A stretch of 35,206 nucleotides of DNA, taken from contig NW_003141318.1 of assembly GCF_000003605.2 (NCBI RefSeq), positions 51,770-86,975 of the forward strand, written 5' to 3'. This DNA is from Saccoglossus kowalevskii (taxonomy: Eukaryota > Hemichordata > Enteropneusta > Harrimaniidae). Each line of letters begins with the position of its first letter. The first letter of the stretch is position 1. Positions 1 through 11,005 of the stretch are shown piece after piece. Below the pieces are notes generated by a model. That model did not search any database. It was not told the origin of the DNA and saw only the letters and a program-made list of their open reading frames with translations. A program made the position numbers and the translations under genes.

Positions 1-1470
1 ATTTTTCTCGACACAAAAAAACGTAATACAATTATTTTGGTCTGACAGTTCATGTTCTTTTCATATTTTTTTGTTCTTTTTCAGTCACTGTAAAATGACA
101 TTGTCCTCTGTAACATGTTATGTAATTACAATGAGTATACCTTGAGGCCGGAGGCCTACAGTATTATGAATAAATTTATTATATACATATGAATAAATGA
201 TCAGTGCAACTTCCGATCTTTCTGTACAACCAACTGGGTTGTAAAACCTCGGCAGTATATACAACGAGGCATTGATGGTTTATTGAGGTTATCGCAGTAT
301 GACTTCTGTAGCGGTTTCAACTGATTTCCAAAAAAAAAAATATTTATTTGTTTTGTTTTTCAAAGGGGCCGAACTTTTTATTGGAACAACATCTTCAAAT
401 TGGTCCTTCTATGTTGATACTACAAGGAGGCTAGCGGGACGTAAAACCATATATCTACAAACATTGCCAGGAGTCCCAAGGACGCTTAATAGCAGTGTGT
501 CAGTCATATGAAGAAACGTTGGACAGCTTCACACAAATCTTACAAAATTGGCATGTTCGATCACTGTAATGAGCGTGTCAACGAATAACCACTTAATTCC
601 AAAATGAAATTGACGTAGTCCTGCGAAAATGATCTCCTTACAGCGACGTCAAGAAAACTGTCAATGGCAGTATATTGTAAGTCACTCAGCGGAACTTACA
701 GAATATCTGTATACAAGTCCAGGTCCCTCTTGCAGGATGTGCGCAATTATTTTGTATTATTTATTATTTAATCACCATACAAAACATGTAGTGATGTGGA
801 TCACTTTGAATATTTTTGTATGATTTTTCTGTCCGCTAATTCATTTGACAATCCTTAAAATTCGATTCAATGTAAACTTATGATTCTTTGATGGAATGCT
901 GAAATACAAGATTTTAATTATCTGTACAAAAGGTGAACCCGGGTCATCAATGTCATTATTTCATGGCAGAAATCTATTGTTAATAAATTATATTGTATAC
1001 CCGAAGTTGAAATACTATTCTGCATGAAATACGACAAATGAAATGGCAAAAGTAAATACTATATCCATCCCAACTCATCGACATATAATATTATAAATTA
1101 ATAGTAGTTAATTCTTCATCCACTAATTTTTTTTAAAGTTTTTAAATAGTCGATATTTGCTACAGGGGTTGGAATTTGGTGTGTGATTTTGAAAAAAAAA
1201 TGTATCGGCCATTTTAATTAAGTGCAATCAGATTTGAATATTTACAATGAAAAACAGTCCGATAACACTACGATAAAGATTTTTCGTTTTTGATATTGTG
1301 GTATTTTTACCAAGTAAAAATATAATTCTTAAAGTTATTGTTTTCATACATTAGTTGTGGAACAAACTAATTTCATTCAGGTCCTTTCAATCATAATTCG
1401 AAACCAATAAAATGCAAACATATAGAGAATTTAGCAAATTACCTATTTTCTGTAATATTCTAATGTAATC
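1..1470. other. non-coding AT-rich stretch
   Basis: No coding signal, RNA gene or recognisable element was found here. The open frames are short and interrupted and resemble no family I know. A small palindromic motif built on GAGGCCGGAGGCCT lies near 143-158. The rest is AT-rich sequence with poly-A and poly-T runs. Confidence 0.5.
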
Positions 1471-1474
1471 GGTA

Positions 1475-1503
1475 ATTATATGAGGTTATTCACAAAATAC
1501 CGG
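1475..1503 (-). repeat. copy of a short dispersed repeat (inverted orientation)
   Basis: Read on the minus strand, this stretch runs GGTATTTTGTGAATAACCTC and then ATATAAT. That closely matches the sequence at 4,532-4,560 and at 16,248-16,274, which share GGTATCCT, one variable base, GTAATAACCTCATA. The three sites look like ends of one non-autonomous element family. At 4.4-4.56 kb the same sequence is one arm of a large hairpin. Confidence 0.5.
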
Positions 1504-4320
1504 AATTTACGTTCGAGTGCATCGTACAGCGAAGGTATTGTCCGAGTCGTGTGGAGTTAAACGATAAAACACATGGGAAGAGCAGCCTAAAGTTTCGTTT
1601 GAGTCTTACATCTCTCATTTGCATACGTCTGCCGTACCGCCTACATTCTGCTGTTTTAATCTGAGTTTCAGTGTACAGGGCATGATGACAGGATCACCGA
1701 CACTCAGAACATCGACGTGCTGTTGTAGACAATTTGAAATTGTTTTACTCATCAGGAATTTATTATGAGTAAGGTACTTGTACTTTACAAAACAGGGCCG
1801 TAGAGTTTCAATATTCAAGTAGCTTTGTGTTACTTTGAGTTTACCTTCACCAATTTTCTACATTTTTACAGTAATTTCGGTATTTTCCTTGCACATGGCG
1901 TTACATTCAACATTCAAATACGACAAATTATGATCTGATTATTTTAACATAATTTATCCTAGGTCAAAGGTCCCTTCATGATGACTACTCAGATCGATAT
2001 ATGATGTGTTCTACAAGTAGACTAGAATATACTCACTCTTTTGCAAACACCTGATATCACTTCTTGGTGTTAACTATGAGGTTTATATATAATTTTTTGT
2101 ATATACATTGTTTTTTTTTAAATTTCTGTACTACTATACACATTCTCATGTGTAAATGTACTATTTTTTGCCCCATCTATGACTGTTAAAAGTCCATTTT
2201 ACTTTGTTGAAATCCCTATACGATTGGTGATTGAATTTAGATTATAATAGATGGGGTGTCAGGAATTCCTTTTTCATATTTACAGTGGCAAGCTTGAGGA
2301 AAATAAAATCAACGGTGTGGTTAGCGTGTCTAAAGTCGTCATGCTGACAGACAAGCGGATTGCAAAACACATAAATTAATAGAGATGAAAATAATCGCCG
2401 CATTTAAATTAACTATGTTGTATTAATAGTTTACTCGTTTCCAGGGTAACTGTATGAACCCCCTGTGAAAGATTAGTACAATATAACTGACAGTGTATCT
2501 ACACTTTACCGATTATAATTTTCTTATTATATACAAATTAAAACAGTCAGTATATACACCGATCATAAATACAAATGCAGCATCAATATAAGGGAACTGG
2601 TGATGATTAACCATAACTGCCTTAGCACAATGTAGGAGTTGAGTTAAATGACTGGTAGAAGCAAGGCTAGTAACATTTTGCGAAACTTGAATTGTAGCTA
2701 GTTAGAATTACCAGACACGCAATCGAGACATTGTGGGATATCGAAATATGAATGATAATAAACAGCAAGTGACATTTCCAGAGATGTAGTTGGAATTGAA
2801 GCGAAGGAGTGGCATATTAATTCGTGAAACATACTACACATATCCGTTCAGTTCATCCTGTCTTATTGTGTGTGGGGGGGGGTAACGCTGTCATCTACAC
2901 AATCATAATAACTGGAAATGGTTTCAGAACGGAAAAATGTTTTATTACTGTAAGTAATTATGAACAATAAAAACGGAAATTTAGAAAATTTGAACAATAT
3001 ATAATGGAACTCGGAAACTAAACCTAACATGGTCTGCAACATGAGGTGTGGAAATGCTGTCCGTTCTATTTAGCGGATTATGCTCAATGACGTATTTTCA
3101 CCGTTGGACACTTATCATTAATGTACGGGGTAATTACTCTGGCCAATAATATTTAACTTCTTAGCTCTTCGATAAAACAGCGGTTCTCCTGGAGAAGTAT
3201 GTCCAATGTTTCACAAGAACGACTGTCCCAAGAGATTTTCGTCTTCTTAATTAATTAATTAATTAATAATAACGATGTTGCATGTTTTTCAGCTGACAAA
3301 TGTATCTTAAAATCGTAGGACTGAAAGAATTAATTTACAAGTAAAACAAAAAATAAGAGAAGAATGCCATTAGCAGTAAATACCAGCATAACGAAGTCAC
3401 GTTTATTGTGAACGTAACACAATGACATTCGATATAAAGATATATAAAGATGCAAGATCCTACCGAAATTACAATTACGTTTTAGGAGTATAATAGTCCA
3501 TTAACTTTGGAGATTTCTGGCTTTGCTTGGTCACTCATCAGTTAACGGCTGTACCAAATACTTGCATGTAATCCATGGAACATTTTCGCCAGCCAAGGTT
3601 AATTTTTTTCGGCAATCGCTTCACCATTAAGTTGACACAACTCCTACTAAAACGATGGGTGCTCTGGCGCGTTTCCATGGTAAATGAAACACGAAGTCAC
3701 GTGATATGACTTGGATTCTTTTGAGTAATCGTACGCAAACGTCGCATATTGTTGTCGGTTAAGCTATGGTGTGATATAAGACGGCAAAATATATTGGTTC
3801 AAATGTGAAATATTAAGATGTTATATCAACACTGATTGGTCAATCCGTCCACTAATCCCTTGGCGTGTCCAATCAAATCATTCATTTTAACTGAGGTCAA
3901 ATACAGCTATTCGTATTACGACCACGCGCGGTTTCGTAAGGACGATAATAGAATGACTAGCACACGATCAACTAATTATGACAAGTGTTTAACGGTTCTC
4001 CGCCGACTGCTTTCAGTCTGGATGTGAGTGACCCAGCGCACATTTACATGATAGGAATGTTATAAAATGTCAATTTACTATTTTCATATCAACGCGTACG
4101 CGTACTTACGTAATAGTCCCATCTCGAGTATAATCATGTAATCTCAAACATCATTATACATCGGTCACCGTAACGCCATAAGTTACAGCGTGCCATAATT
4201 TTGCGATATTTTTCGGGGAATTTTCATCCTACCATATTAGAAAATGCGAATTCTAAATATGGAATGATGACACGCGTAAGCGTCCTCTAATAATAAAAAC
4301 AAACATGGCTGCCCCAGGGT
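1504..4320. other. non-coding stretch with simple repeats
   Basis: I see no gene here. A (TTAA)n microsatellite lies at about 3,247-3,268, a G-run of about 10 at about 2,873-2,882, and a self-complementary ACGCGTACGCGT at about 4,094-4,105. Open frames of 60-70 codons, such as 3,836-4,027, have no start context or family resemblance. Confidence 0.45.
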
Positions 4321-4324
4321 TTGA

Positions 4325-4379
4325 CCGGAATCCACGCAAAGAAGTTCGCTGATTCTTTTTTTAACTTTTTGGATTCCGG
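4325..4379. repeat. perfect 9-bp inverted repeat (CCGGAATCC / GGATTCCGG)
   Basis: CCGGAATCC at 4,325-4,333 is exactly complementary to GGATTCCGG at 4,371-4,379, with a 37-base spacer rich in T. It lies about 50 bases upstream of the larger foldback at 4,426-4,550 and may belong to the same element. Confidence 0.7.
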
Positions 4380-4425
4380 CATTCCCATGATGTATTCTTG
4401 GAAGGAAAAGATGTATAATAATAAC

Positions 4426-4560
4426 GTTATTTCGGGATACCTCAATATATGCACTCGGACAGTACGCCGTCGCATCGACCTCCGCTGCGCGTCGGTCGAT
4501 ACTCCCGCTGTACTGCCTTCGTGCATACTTTGAGGTATCCTTGTAATAACCTCATATTAT
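4426..4560. repeat. foldback (hairpin) element with about 40-bp arms, MITE-like
   Basis: The left arm, 4,426-4,465 (GTTATT ... GGATACCTCA ... TATGCAC ... CAGTAC), is complementary over most of its length to the right arm, 4,510-4,550. The GC-rich loop contains a second perfect stem, ATCGACC (4,474-4,480) with GGTCGAT (4,494-4,500). The right-arm sequence recurs at 16,248-16,274 and, inverted, near 1,475-1,503. This architecture fits a foldback or MITE-type non-autonomous DNA transposon. Open frames on both strands here (4,287-4,533) are a consequence of the palindrome, not genes. I could not identify a target-site duplication. Confidence 0.65.
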
Positions 4561-5285
4561 GTAATATGCTAAAAATACCATAAACCATAATACTTACCTC
4601 TTGCACTATACATAAATACATAAATTTAATAAATAAATATTACTACTAAACACAACTTAACTCGACACTGACACAACAACACTGTACTGAAGTCGAACCA
4701 TCGGTCTTATTTCTGGTCAAGATAGGTATAAATATCGGTAATATTTTTCCGATTTGGTATATGAGCGAATATCTCCACCTCAGACCCCGGCCTCAGATCC
4801 ATATATACATCAACCCGGAAATTAAACAAGGCAATCAACATTTAAACGTAGATTTAACACGGAATAGAAGGGGGCGCACATTCCTCAGTGAATGTGTGAA
4901 CATGTGCTTCTTTTGGAGATGCTCTTCTAATAGAGCAAATACTGTAACTGTTATAATAAACAGTGATGACAGAAATGGTACTTTGGTATAAATATGGGTA
5001 TATATTTTGCCCCTATCCAGGTACAAAATGGCCACACTTTTGAGCACTCAGGGGCACCTCCCGACCCAGCTACCCGGCACGGTTTATTTGATTACCAGCA
5101 CGCATTGTGTTAAGCCTAACGGCATGAGATTCCCAAAGAGTTGAGTGAAATAGTAATAGCCAATTAAGGGCTTCAAAACAAGACAACAAATACTCCAGCT
5201 GAAGAAAAAGACAAAGGGCACAGCATAACGAAACGGGACATAAACTAGCCACCGAAACGATCGTGAAAGGGGACGGAGCCGAGGG
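4561..5285. other. non-coding stretch before the LINE relic
   Basis: No recognisable gene. The phrase GGTATAAATAT occurs twice, near 4,725 and 4,986, and may be part of a repeat. Overlapping antisense open frames at 4,761-5,047 have no family resemblance. The 5' end of the LINE relic may extend into this stretch, but I cannot place it. Confidence 0.4.
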
Positions 5286-5289
5286 GACA

Positions 5290-6099
5290 GGAACGAAAAA
5301 TGGATGAAACGGTCAATGCAACGACTGCCCTGTAGGATCAGATTATCCAAGATGGTGATCTCGTGAGAGTTATCCATCAAGGACCGATCCGAAATGACGC
5401 TGAGATTACTTTTTACGATCAAATCAGATATAGCTAAGATTGAACCAATGCAGGTACAGGTAGAAAAGACTAGGCGGAAAGTATCTGAGAATGGGGATTC
5501 GTTGAACCATCTGTACGAACGGAAAACGGAAGCACGTGGTAAATTAGTTGATGACCTGAAAGTGAAACTCCACGAAGTAGAACCCAGGCTCAGTTTGTCA
5601 GAAAATCAAAACGAGAATTTGGAGAACTGAACTAAGCGAGTTAATTTAAACTTCCATAGTTTTCAAAAAGGGGTAAAGAAAAAGGAAAAATCATGGACGT
5701 AAAAAGATTAGGAGAACACGTGGCTATCCAAAAAGCACACGGGGTGCCTTCGCAGCTGATGTGCTCCGGTAAACAAAGACTTATTGAGGTTGCATGTGTG
5801 GATGCAAGTATTTCATATACCATTCTCTATGCAAGCATAACGCATTTCATAGCCATGACATTATCATTACGGACGATGCGAGCCAAGGAGTCATAACAGA
5901 AAGGAAGAGACTGCTGCAGTTCCGTAAGGAGTACAATCCGGAGAACCCAAGAAAGAAGACGTATATCGCATGGAGGGTACCAGTACCCAGCGACAATCAT
6001 GATCGAAGGGAAGAATGGAAAGATGAAAGCGGTCACAACAAAAGATCAGGAAAGACACGCCGATTAACTGTGTGTAACTTCTGGCGTAAAAAAAGCTGA
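5290..6099 (+). pseudogene. decayed LINE ORF1 (coiled coil plus RRM-like region)
   Basis: Three + frames in succession read like the nucleic-acid-binding ORF1 protein of a non-LTR retrotransposon. The first (5,394-5,630) is a charged coiled coil beginning near TIKSDIAKIE and ending NENLEN. After an in-frame TGA the same frame continues to about 5,700, where ORF1 proteins usually carry a basic Arg/Asn patch. The frame then shifts (5,693 onward) to a piece with IQKAHGVPS, like the ERAHR-type motif of these proteins. It shifts again (5,820-6,099) to the ITDDASQGVITERKRLLQF region that closes the RRM-like domain. At least one stop and two frameshifts make it a pseudogene. No ORF2 follows. The assignment rests on motif order and not on a search. 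Confidence 0.68.
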
Positions 6100-7900
6100 A
6101 TAATAAACTCTATATAAAGTGTCATGGTAGACAGATCAGACTCAGTCCTACATTGGCCAATCGGGCGATTATACTCCAGGGCAGTTTCTATAACGATATC
6201 TTGGCACAGGCGATCTTATACTCGAAATCGTGCAAAACATATTTCGTTTCATTTTGTTTTGACCAACATTTTAAACTGATATAACTCAGTAGTACACCAT
6301 TGTACAGTACGAGGCCTACATATCAACACGTAACGACACGAAGTAAAGTCACATTTTAAGGCTTGTTGGGCACAAATAAACCTAACTTTCATATCTTGGA
6401 ATATCACGAGTTGCAACACCAGGCCAGAGTATCTTAGTTTGAGTATTTGTAGATCAATATTTGTTACACACATCGTACTTATTACCGAACAGACGTTCCC
6501 ATGTCAAACAAAACCCCACCGCACCGAAGATGAAATTATACCAGGTTATTAAACAGTAACCGAACCGTAATCATCCAGTGAGGATGGTTGAACACATCAT
6601 GACTCACTTTGAAAATCAGATTGCATGTCACATGCTCATATGCACCATCTAAAACAGTGGCATCCACCAATCGATACATCCATGTCCGCTTAATTAAGTT
6701 GATAGATTTATAGCTAGAATATGCAGGTGGGCGTTCACCCCTACACTTCCCATATATTCCCTGTGTTATTACTATGTTCGGGTGCTTCTAGCATCAAATA
6801 GGTACAATATGTTTAACGATAAATGTGACATATGTTTTTTTTCTTCTGTTCATCTAAGGATTCTCAATTTCAAGTTATAATTTTGATTAATACAATTACT
6901 CACCATCCAAGAATAAATCGATCAAGATTGCACGTGGTAAATTCTACGTCAGGTATATGCATTTCTATATGGTCATTAAATTTAGTGATCAGATCGAGTG
7001 TGCAAAGTCTTCAGTATAACACTGTGTGAATTTTTGAATCTGCAACAGTGCTCCTGAAAATTTTGTGTACAGACGAACGCTGGAAACCAATATATTCCCT
7101 ACCAGAGAAGCAATAACCAAAATACGACACGTACTGACTGTCCGATAGTAACTGATCATGTAAAGTAAGCAGCACATATATGCTACACATTATCACGTAA
7201 CTCGCATAACAATGGACAATTTCCTAGTTCTTTATAATTTGTGAAAAGGTGTATTCCATTTCCACCGTAAGCGGGCGCACGCAATGGGGCACTATACTGC
7301 TTGTACGTACTCAGAGAATATTATTTCCACAAATTAAAAAATCAAAAATTTGCCGTCACAGAAATATGTAAGCCATTTAACACTATGCTGCTACCGTGGA
7401 TGGGTCATGTTATATTTACACCATTTTGCAATATTTTCACAAAATATGATAATACGTCCTGACAATGTGCACACTAATTTTAGGCAGTATTGTGCAAGAT
7501 GTGTCAAACGAACAAGTTTTTTAAGCGATTAATTCAGTTTATTCGCATACATCAATGAAGCCACCATATTGATTTTGACCCCACTGACCGCGAACTCCGA
7601 AAAGGTTGGATCGCTCGAATCACGTATTTGCAGCGCCCTCACATGACGGAATGGAAATTTAGAGGGAACTCTCAAATGGTCGATTGATACCTGTTTTTAA
7701 AATACCAAACACTTCTTTTATTTTAGCCAAAAACACATTTCCGTATAATAAAGAATATTTATTATATCGTTAATGTGTTGCTGTGTATAGTAGATGTCAA
7801 CTTTTAATCTGCGCATGTGTGAACATTGAACACAGCCAATTTCGTGCTCCTGAGATTTTCACAAGAAAACTACCTCAAATTCGTTATACTATATCATTAT
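6100..7900. other. non-coding stretch between two LINE relics
   Basis: No gene, RNA or repeat can be supported here. Several 60-75 codon frames on both strands (for example 6,249-6,473 - and 7,350-7,532 +) are AT-rich and unlike any family. The string GCAGCGCCCTC near 7,631 resembles short GC motifs scattered in invertebrate DNA, but I do not assign it. Confidence 0.4.
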
Positions 7901-7936
7901 TCACTAAAGAATGAAGTGCGACGACTGTAATATAAA

Positions 7937-8760
7937 ATGGGGAGTGCATTTGTGCCAATTTTGCAATTGTGTGAAAAATGCAAAAAGGAACGTTTCCAGC
8001 ATGATGGTCACTCGGTAATGACAAGCACGGTGGTGAATACCACTGCAACAGATGATGGTAACAGCAGTGAAGCCAATATACTAACAATTCTACAGGAAAT
8101 ACGTGGAATTAATAAAAAATGGATGCTTTGGAGGTAAAACTTGAAAAAAGGTAGAAATATCTATGCAATTTATTAACGCTTTGTTTGAAGAAAACAAAAA
8201 GACTGCTAACCAATTACTTGTGGAAGAGAACAGAGTCCTGAAATACAGAGTCTCGGAATTAGAATGTAATCATAACGAATTAGACCAGTATATAAGAAGA
8301 GAAAACATTATCATTAGTGGTGTGCCACAAACAGAAAGTGAAAATACAGATGCAATAGCTCTGAAAATCGCTCAGATCGCGGACAAAAACATCACCATGT
8401 CGGACTAGATGTCTCGCATCGTATCGGAAAACGAAAGCCGTCGGTTGGTCAGAGTCACAATTCCCCCTCTCAAATTATTGTCAGGTTCACAAGTAGAAGA
8501 GCCCGCGATGCTGTGTACAAGGCCCGCAAAACCTGTCAACCGTTAAAACATTGAGTCTCGGTTACGTAGTTACAAATTATATATATATAAAAATGAGAAC
8601 TTAACGCCTATTGGAAAAGCTATATTTACTAAGGTAAACATAAAAAGGAAACAGTGTGGCTAGAAATTTCTATGGACACATTATGGCAAAAAGAAAGACG
8701 AGAATTCACCAGTTGTCTACATTCCAAACGAAGACAGTCTTTGCAAAATATGTTAATGGA
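7937..8760 (+). pseudogene. LINE ORF1 relic
   Basis: The first frame (7,937-8,137) has a small Cys pair (CEKCKK), which may be a zinc-binding remnant. The next (8,163-8,408) carries a coiled coil ending in the pattern DQYIRRENIIISGVP, which marks the coiled-coil to RRM junction of LINE ORF1 proteins. After a stop at 8,406 another frame holds IIVRFTSRRARDAVYKARK (about 8,470-8,535), the hallmark of the RRM-like region. Near 8,600-8,730 further pieces (KRKQCGWKF, NSPVVYI) fit the ORF1 C-terminus. Several frame changes are needed, so no functional protein is made. Confidence 0.68.
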
Positions 8761-8922
8761 ACTGCTTGCAGCGTGAAAAGTTGCATTATTGACGTAACAG
8801 ACTCATTGCTATCCAGTAATTACAACTGTGAATCTTATTCAATCGAGCAATTTAACAACATTGAGTCATTGTCAGTAAATTCCTTTTCTGCCTTTAATAA
8901 GGTTTAATTTACCATAATCTCT

Positions 8923-9225
8923 GTGCAAGATTTCCTTGATAGTTTTGAGCATCGTCTTGAAACTTTTTGTGCCAATAAAAAATGTATTTTTTTTGGCGAT
9001 GTCAACATTAATGTTGCTAGCAGCAATAATGCGCATGCTGCCTATGACACAGTTCTTAATGCCAATAATTTTCAACAAATTATACACTCTCCAACTAGAG
9101 TAACCGAAACAACATCTACAAATATAGATCACTGTCTTATAATTTTTTTTTATTATTTTATTGAAGCCGGTACCCTAGAGGCGGATCTTAGTGATCATTT
9201 TCCAATTTTTGCTGTTTGCTGTTGA
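8923..9225 (+). pseudogene. LINE ORF2 endonuclease domain, C-terminal part
   Basis: This open frame of about 100 codons matches the second half of an exonuclease-endonuclease-phosphatase (APE-type) domain. It has a GDVNIN motif (family GDFN), then NIDHC, and closes with LSDHFPIF, the SDH motif containing the catalytic-site Asp-His. The N-terminal half, with the metal-binding Glu, is not present in a readable form upstream. The end of the frame runs straight into ORF2 C-terminal sequence. Confidence 0.72.
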
Positions 9226-9229
9226 TTCT

Positions 9230-9660
9230 CCCACACATTGCTTATTGTATAGAAATATGGGGACACACTTTCAGCACATATATTGATCCAATTTTTAAAT
9301 TACAAAAAAAGTTTGTCAGATTAATTTTTTTCTCTCATTTCTGAGCAAGTACCACACCACTTTCCCTGCAACTTGGCATTCTTGATGTGTATAAATTATA
9401 TAAGTACAATACATGTTTATTTGCATACGATTTGAAAAATGGCCGCCATGCACACTCTCTGGATCATTATGCCTCTTCAATATCACATCCATACCATACA
9501 CGATCAGTAACCTCTGAGAAACTTGTCACACCACAAATCAATTTAAGTTCAACTAAGAAAAGTCTGACATTTACTCTTGTAAAACATTGAAATGAGCTCC
9601 CAACTTCGTTAAAAACATTAACTTTACGAAACACGTTCGAAACGGCATTAAAAATATATC
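9230..9660 (+). pseudogene. LINE ORF2 C-terminal fragment
   Basis: Directly after the endonuclease motif comes AYCIEIWGHT followed by FKLQKKFVRLI, the signature of the region just after the reverse transcriptase in CR1/L2/Daphne-type LINE ORF2 proteins. It continues through a Tyr/Lys-rich stretch (LDVYKLYKYNTCLFAYDLK) to a HPYHTRS motif and an NELPTSLKTL tail. Two in-frame stops interrupt it (about 9,341 and 9,588). The roughly 500 or more codons of reverse transcriptase that should precede it are missing. Confidence 0.72.
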
Positions 9661-9858
9661 TTTTAACTAATGTATAAATACTTGCATTGCATTATTGCAA
9701 TATATGCAATATTGTTATTATTGTCTATTTTTGTTTTTTCATTATTATTATTAATGAGAGTTTGTAGTCTCTTTATTTACTTAATTATGTATTTATGTAT
9801 TTTTAACTTAACAATATAATTTGTTTTGTGTATCACTATTCACAACAACGTACATTTC

Positions 9859-9991
9859 ATTCTATTCTATTCTATTCTATTCTATTCTATTCTATTCTAT
9901 TCTATTCTATTCTATTCTATTCTATTCTGTTCTATTCTATTCTATTCTATTCTATTCTATTCTATTCTATTCTATTCTATTCTATTCTATT
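9859..9991 (+). repeat. (TTCTA)n microsatellite
   Basis: About 26 copies of a TTCTA pentamer in near-perfect array, with one A-to-G change near 9,929. It lies at the 3' end of the LINE copy and may have grown from that element's simple-repeat tail. Long open frames across it (9,821-10,051) are artefacts of a repeat without stop codons. Confidence 0.95.
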
Positions 9992-10945
9992 CATTTTCTA
10001 GTTCTATGTATATTGATATTTTTGTTCTCACTTTCCCGTTTATGTAAGTAACTATGTACATGCTATTGGGAGAGTATTGTATATAATGCTCGCTAGACGT
10101 GTCATATATAAAATGGCGATTAGGATGAATGTTTACTGACTAAGGTGATAGTTTGTGTATATAATAAATAAATTGTGGATAAGGTGTAAAATAAAATATT
10201 AATATACCTGTCACAAGATATTTAAATTTAATATAATCAATCACAGGTAAATCAATTAAATGTGTTAATTATGTAAAATGCAATACCTAGTATAATTGTG
10301 AAAAACACATTGAGGTAAATAATATGATTGTTTGGCTAGCTTTGAATTGGGGCATTGGATATTACCATTCATATATATTTGCATCATTTATTCCAACCTT
10401 TTTACATTTCATAATCTAGAATTTAAACTTTTTATTTTTTATATTTATTGAAAGTGTAGTAAATGACGGTATTCTGCAACAATAATTAATACATTTTTCT
10501 TAAACATGACTGCCAGACTCGTGGCCGCATACTCAATACATAATAATTATACGTCTGTGAATAACTAAAACGTGTAGTCAGAGGGATAAATGTAATTATT
10601 ATTCCGTATATGCAATACACACAGGTCATCGGCATTAGCATGGAATCGTTGATAGCAGAGTGTGGTACACAATTTGTTTCTGAAACATGTGACATATTAC
10701 CAGTCAATACAAATTATACCAACTACAGGCCTGGTGAGTCATATTTGATATAACGGATTTACCTAAGTAATAGAAGGAAATCGTGATTGTTGCCTTATTT
10801 ATACAATTATACAGTTGCTATGCACAACTTTAATACATCGGACAAGTATGACGTGAGGTGCCTGATAAACGCCATGTTGTTTATGCATCATTCTCATTTA
10901 CATAGTATGAACCAGGGCTCAGCATATTGACGTATATATAATATA
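9992..10945. other. non-coding stretch
   Basis: AT-rich sequence without a supportable gene. A 73-codon minus-strand frame (10,486-10,707) has no family resemblance or start context. Confidence 0.45.
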
Positions 10946-11005
10946 ATTCGACTGCTGGTTGCAGTAATGTCCGGAATCACTATTGGATTTAAAAGAGAAG
11001 TTTTG
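10946..11005 (+). pseudogene. decayed copy of the NXPE signal-anchor first exon
   Basis: Twenty codons ending in TTG and followed by GTGAGTA align without gaps to the last 20 codons of the exon at 15,719-15,811, which ends in TTG followed by GTGAGTA. The shared residues include an Arg-Leu at the start, the block GITIGF, and the final Leu, about 9 of 20. The distal half has gained charged residues (FKREVL), which would spoil a membrane anchor. No start codon precedes it in frame: TGA comes six codons upstream, and only an internal ATG remains. I read it as a relic of a duplicated first exon. A role as the first exon of an unseen isoform cannot be excluded. Confidence 0.5.

Larger units (their letters stand above)
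7937..9991 (+). mobile_element. internally deleted LINE (CR1/L2-like) retrotransposon copy
   Basis: The order on the + strand is an ORF1 relic (7,937-about 8,760), the C-terminal part of an endonuclease domain (8,923-9,225), the C-terminal end of ORF2 (about 9,230-9,660), an AT-rich tail, and then a (TTCTA)n array. The whole reverse transcriptase and the first part of the endonuclease are absent, so the copy cannot move by itself. Ending in a simple repeat is typical of CR1/L2-type LINEs, which suggests that clade, but the RT needed to classify it is missing. Frameshifts and stops throughout show it is old. Target-site duplications could not be found by eye. Confidence 0.7.

Noticed and set aside
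9821-10051. Two overlapping open frames of 73-76 codons
   Set aside because: They translate the (TTCTA)n array (repeated Phe-Tyr-Ser-Ile-Leu) and are not genes.
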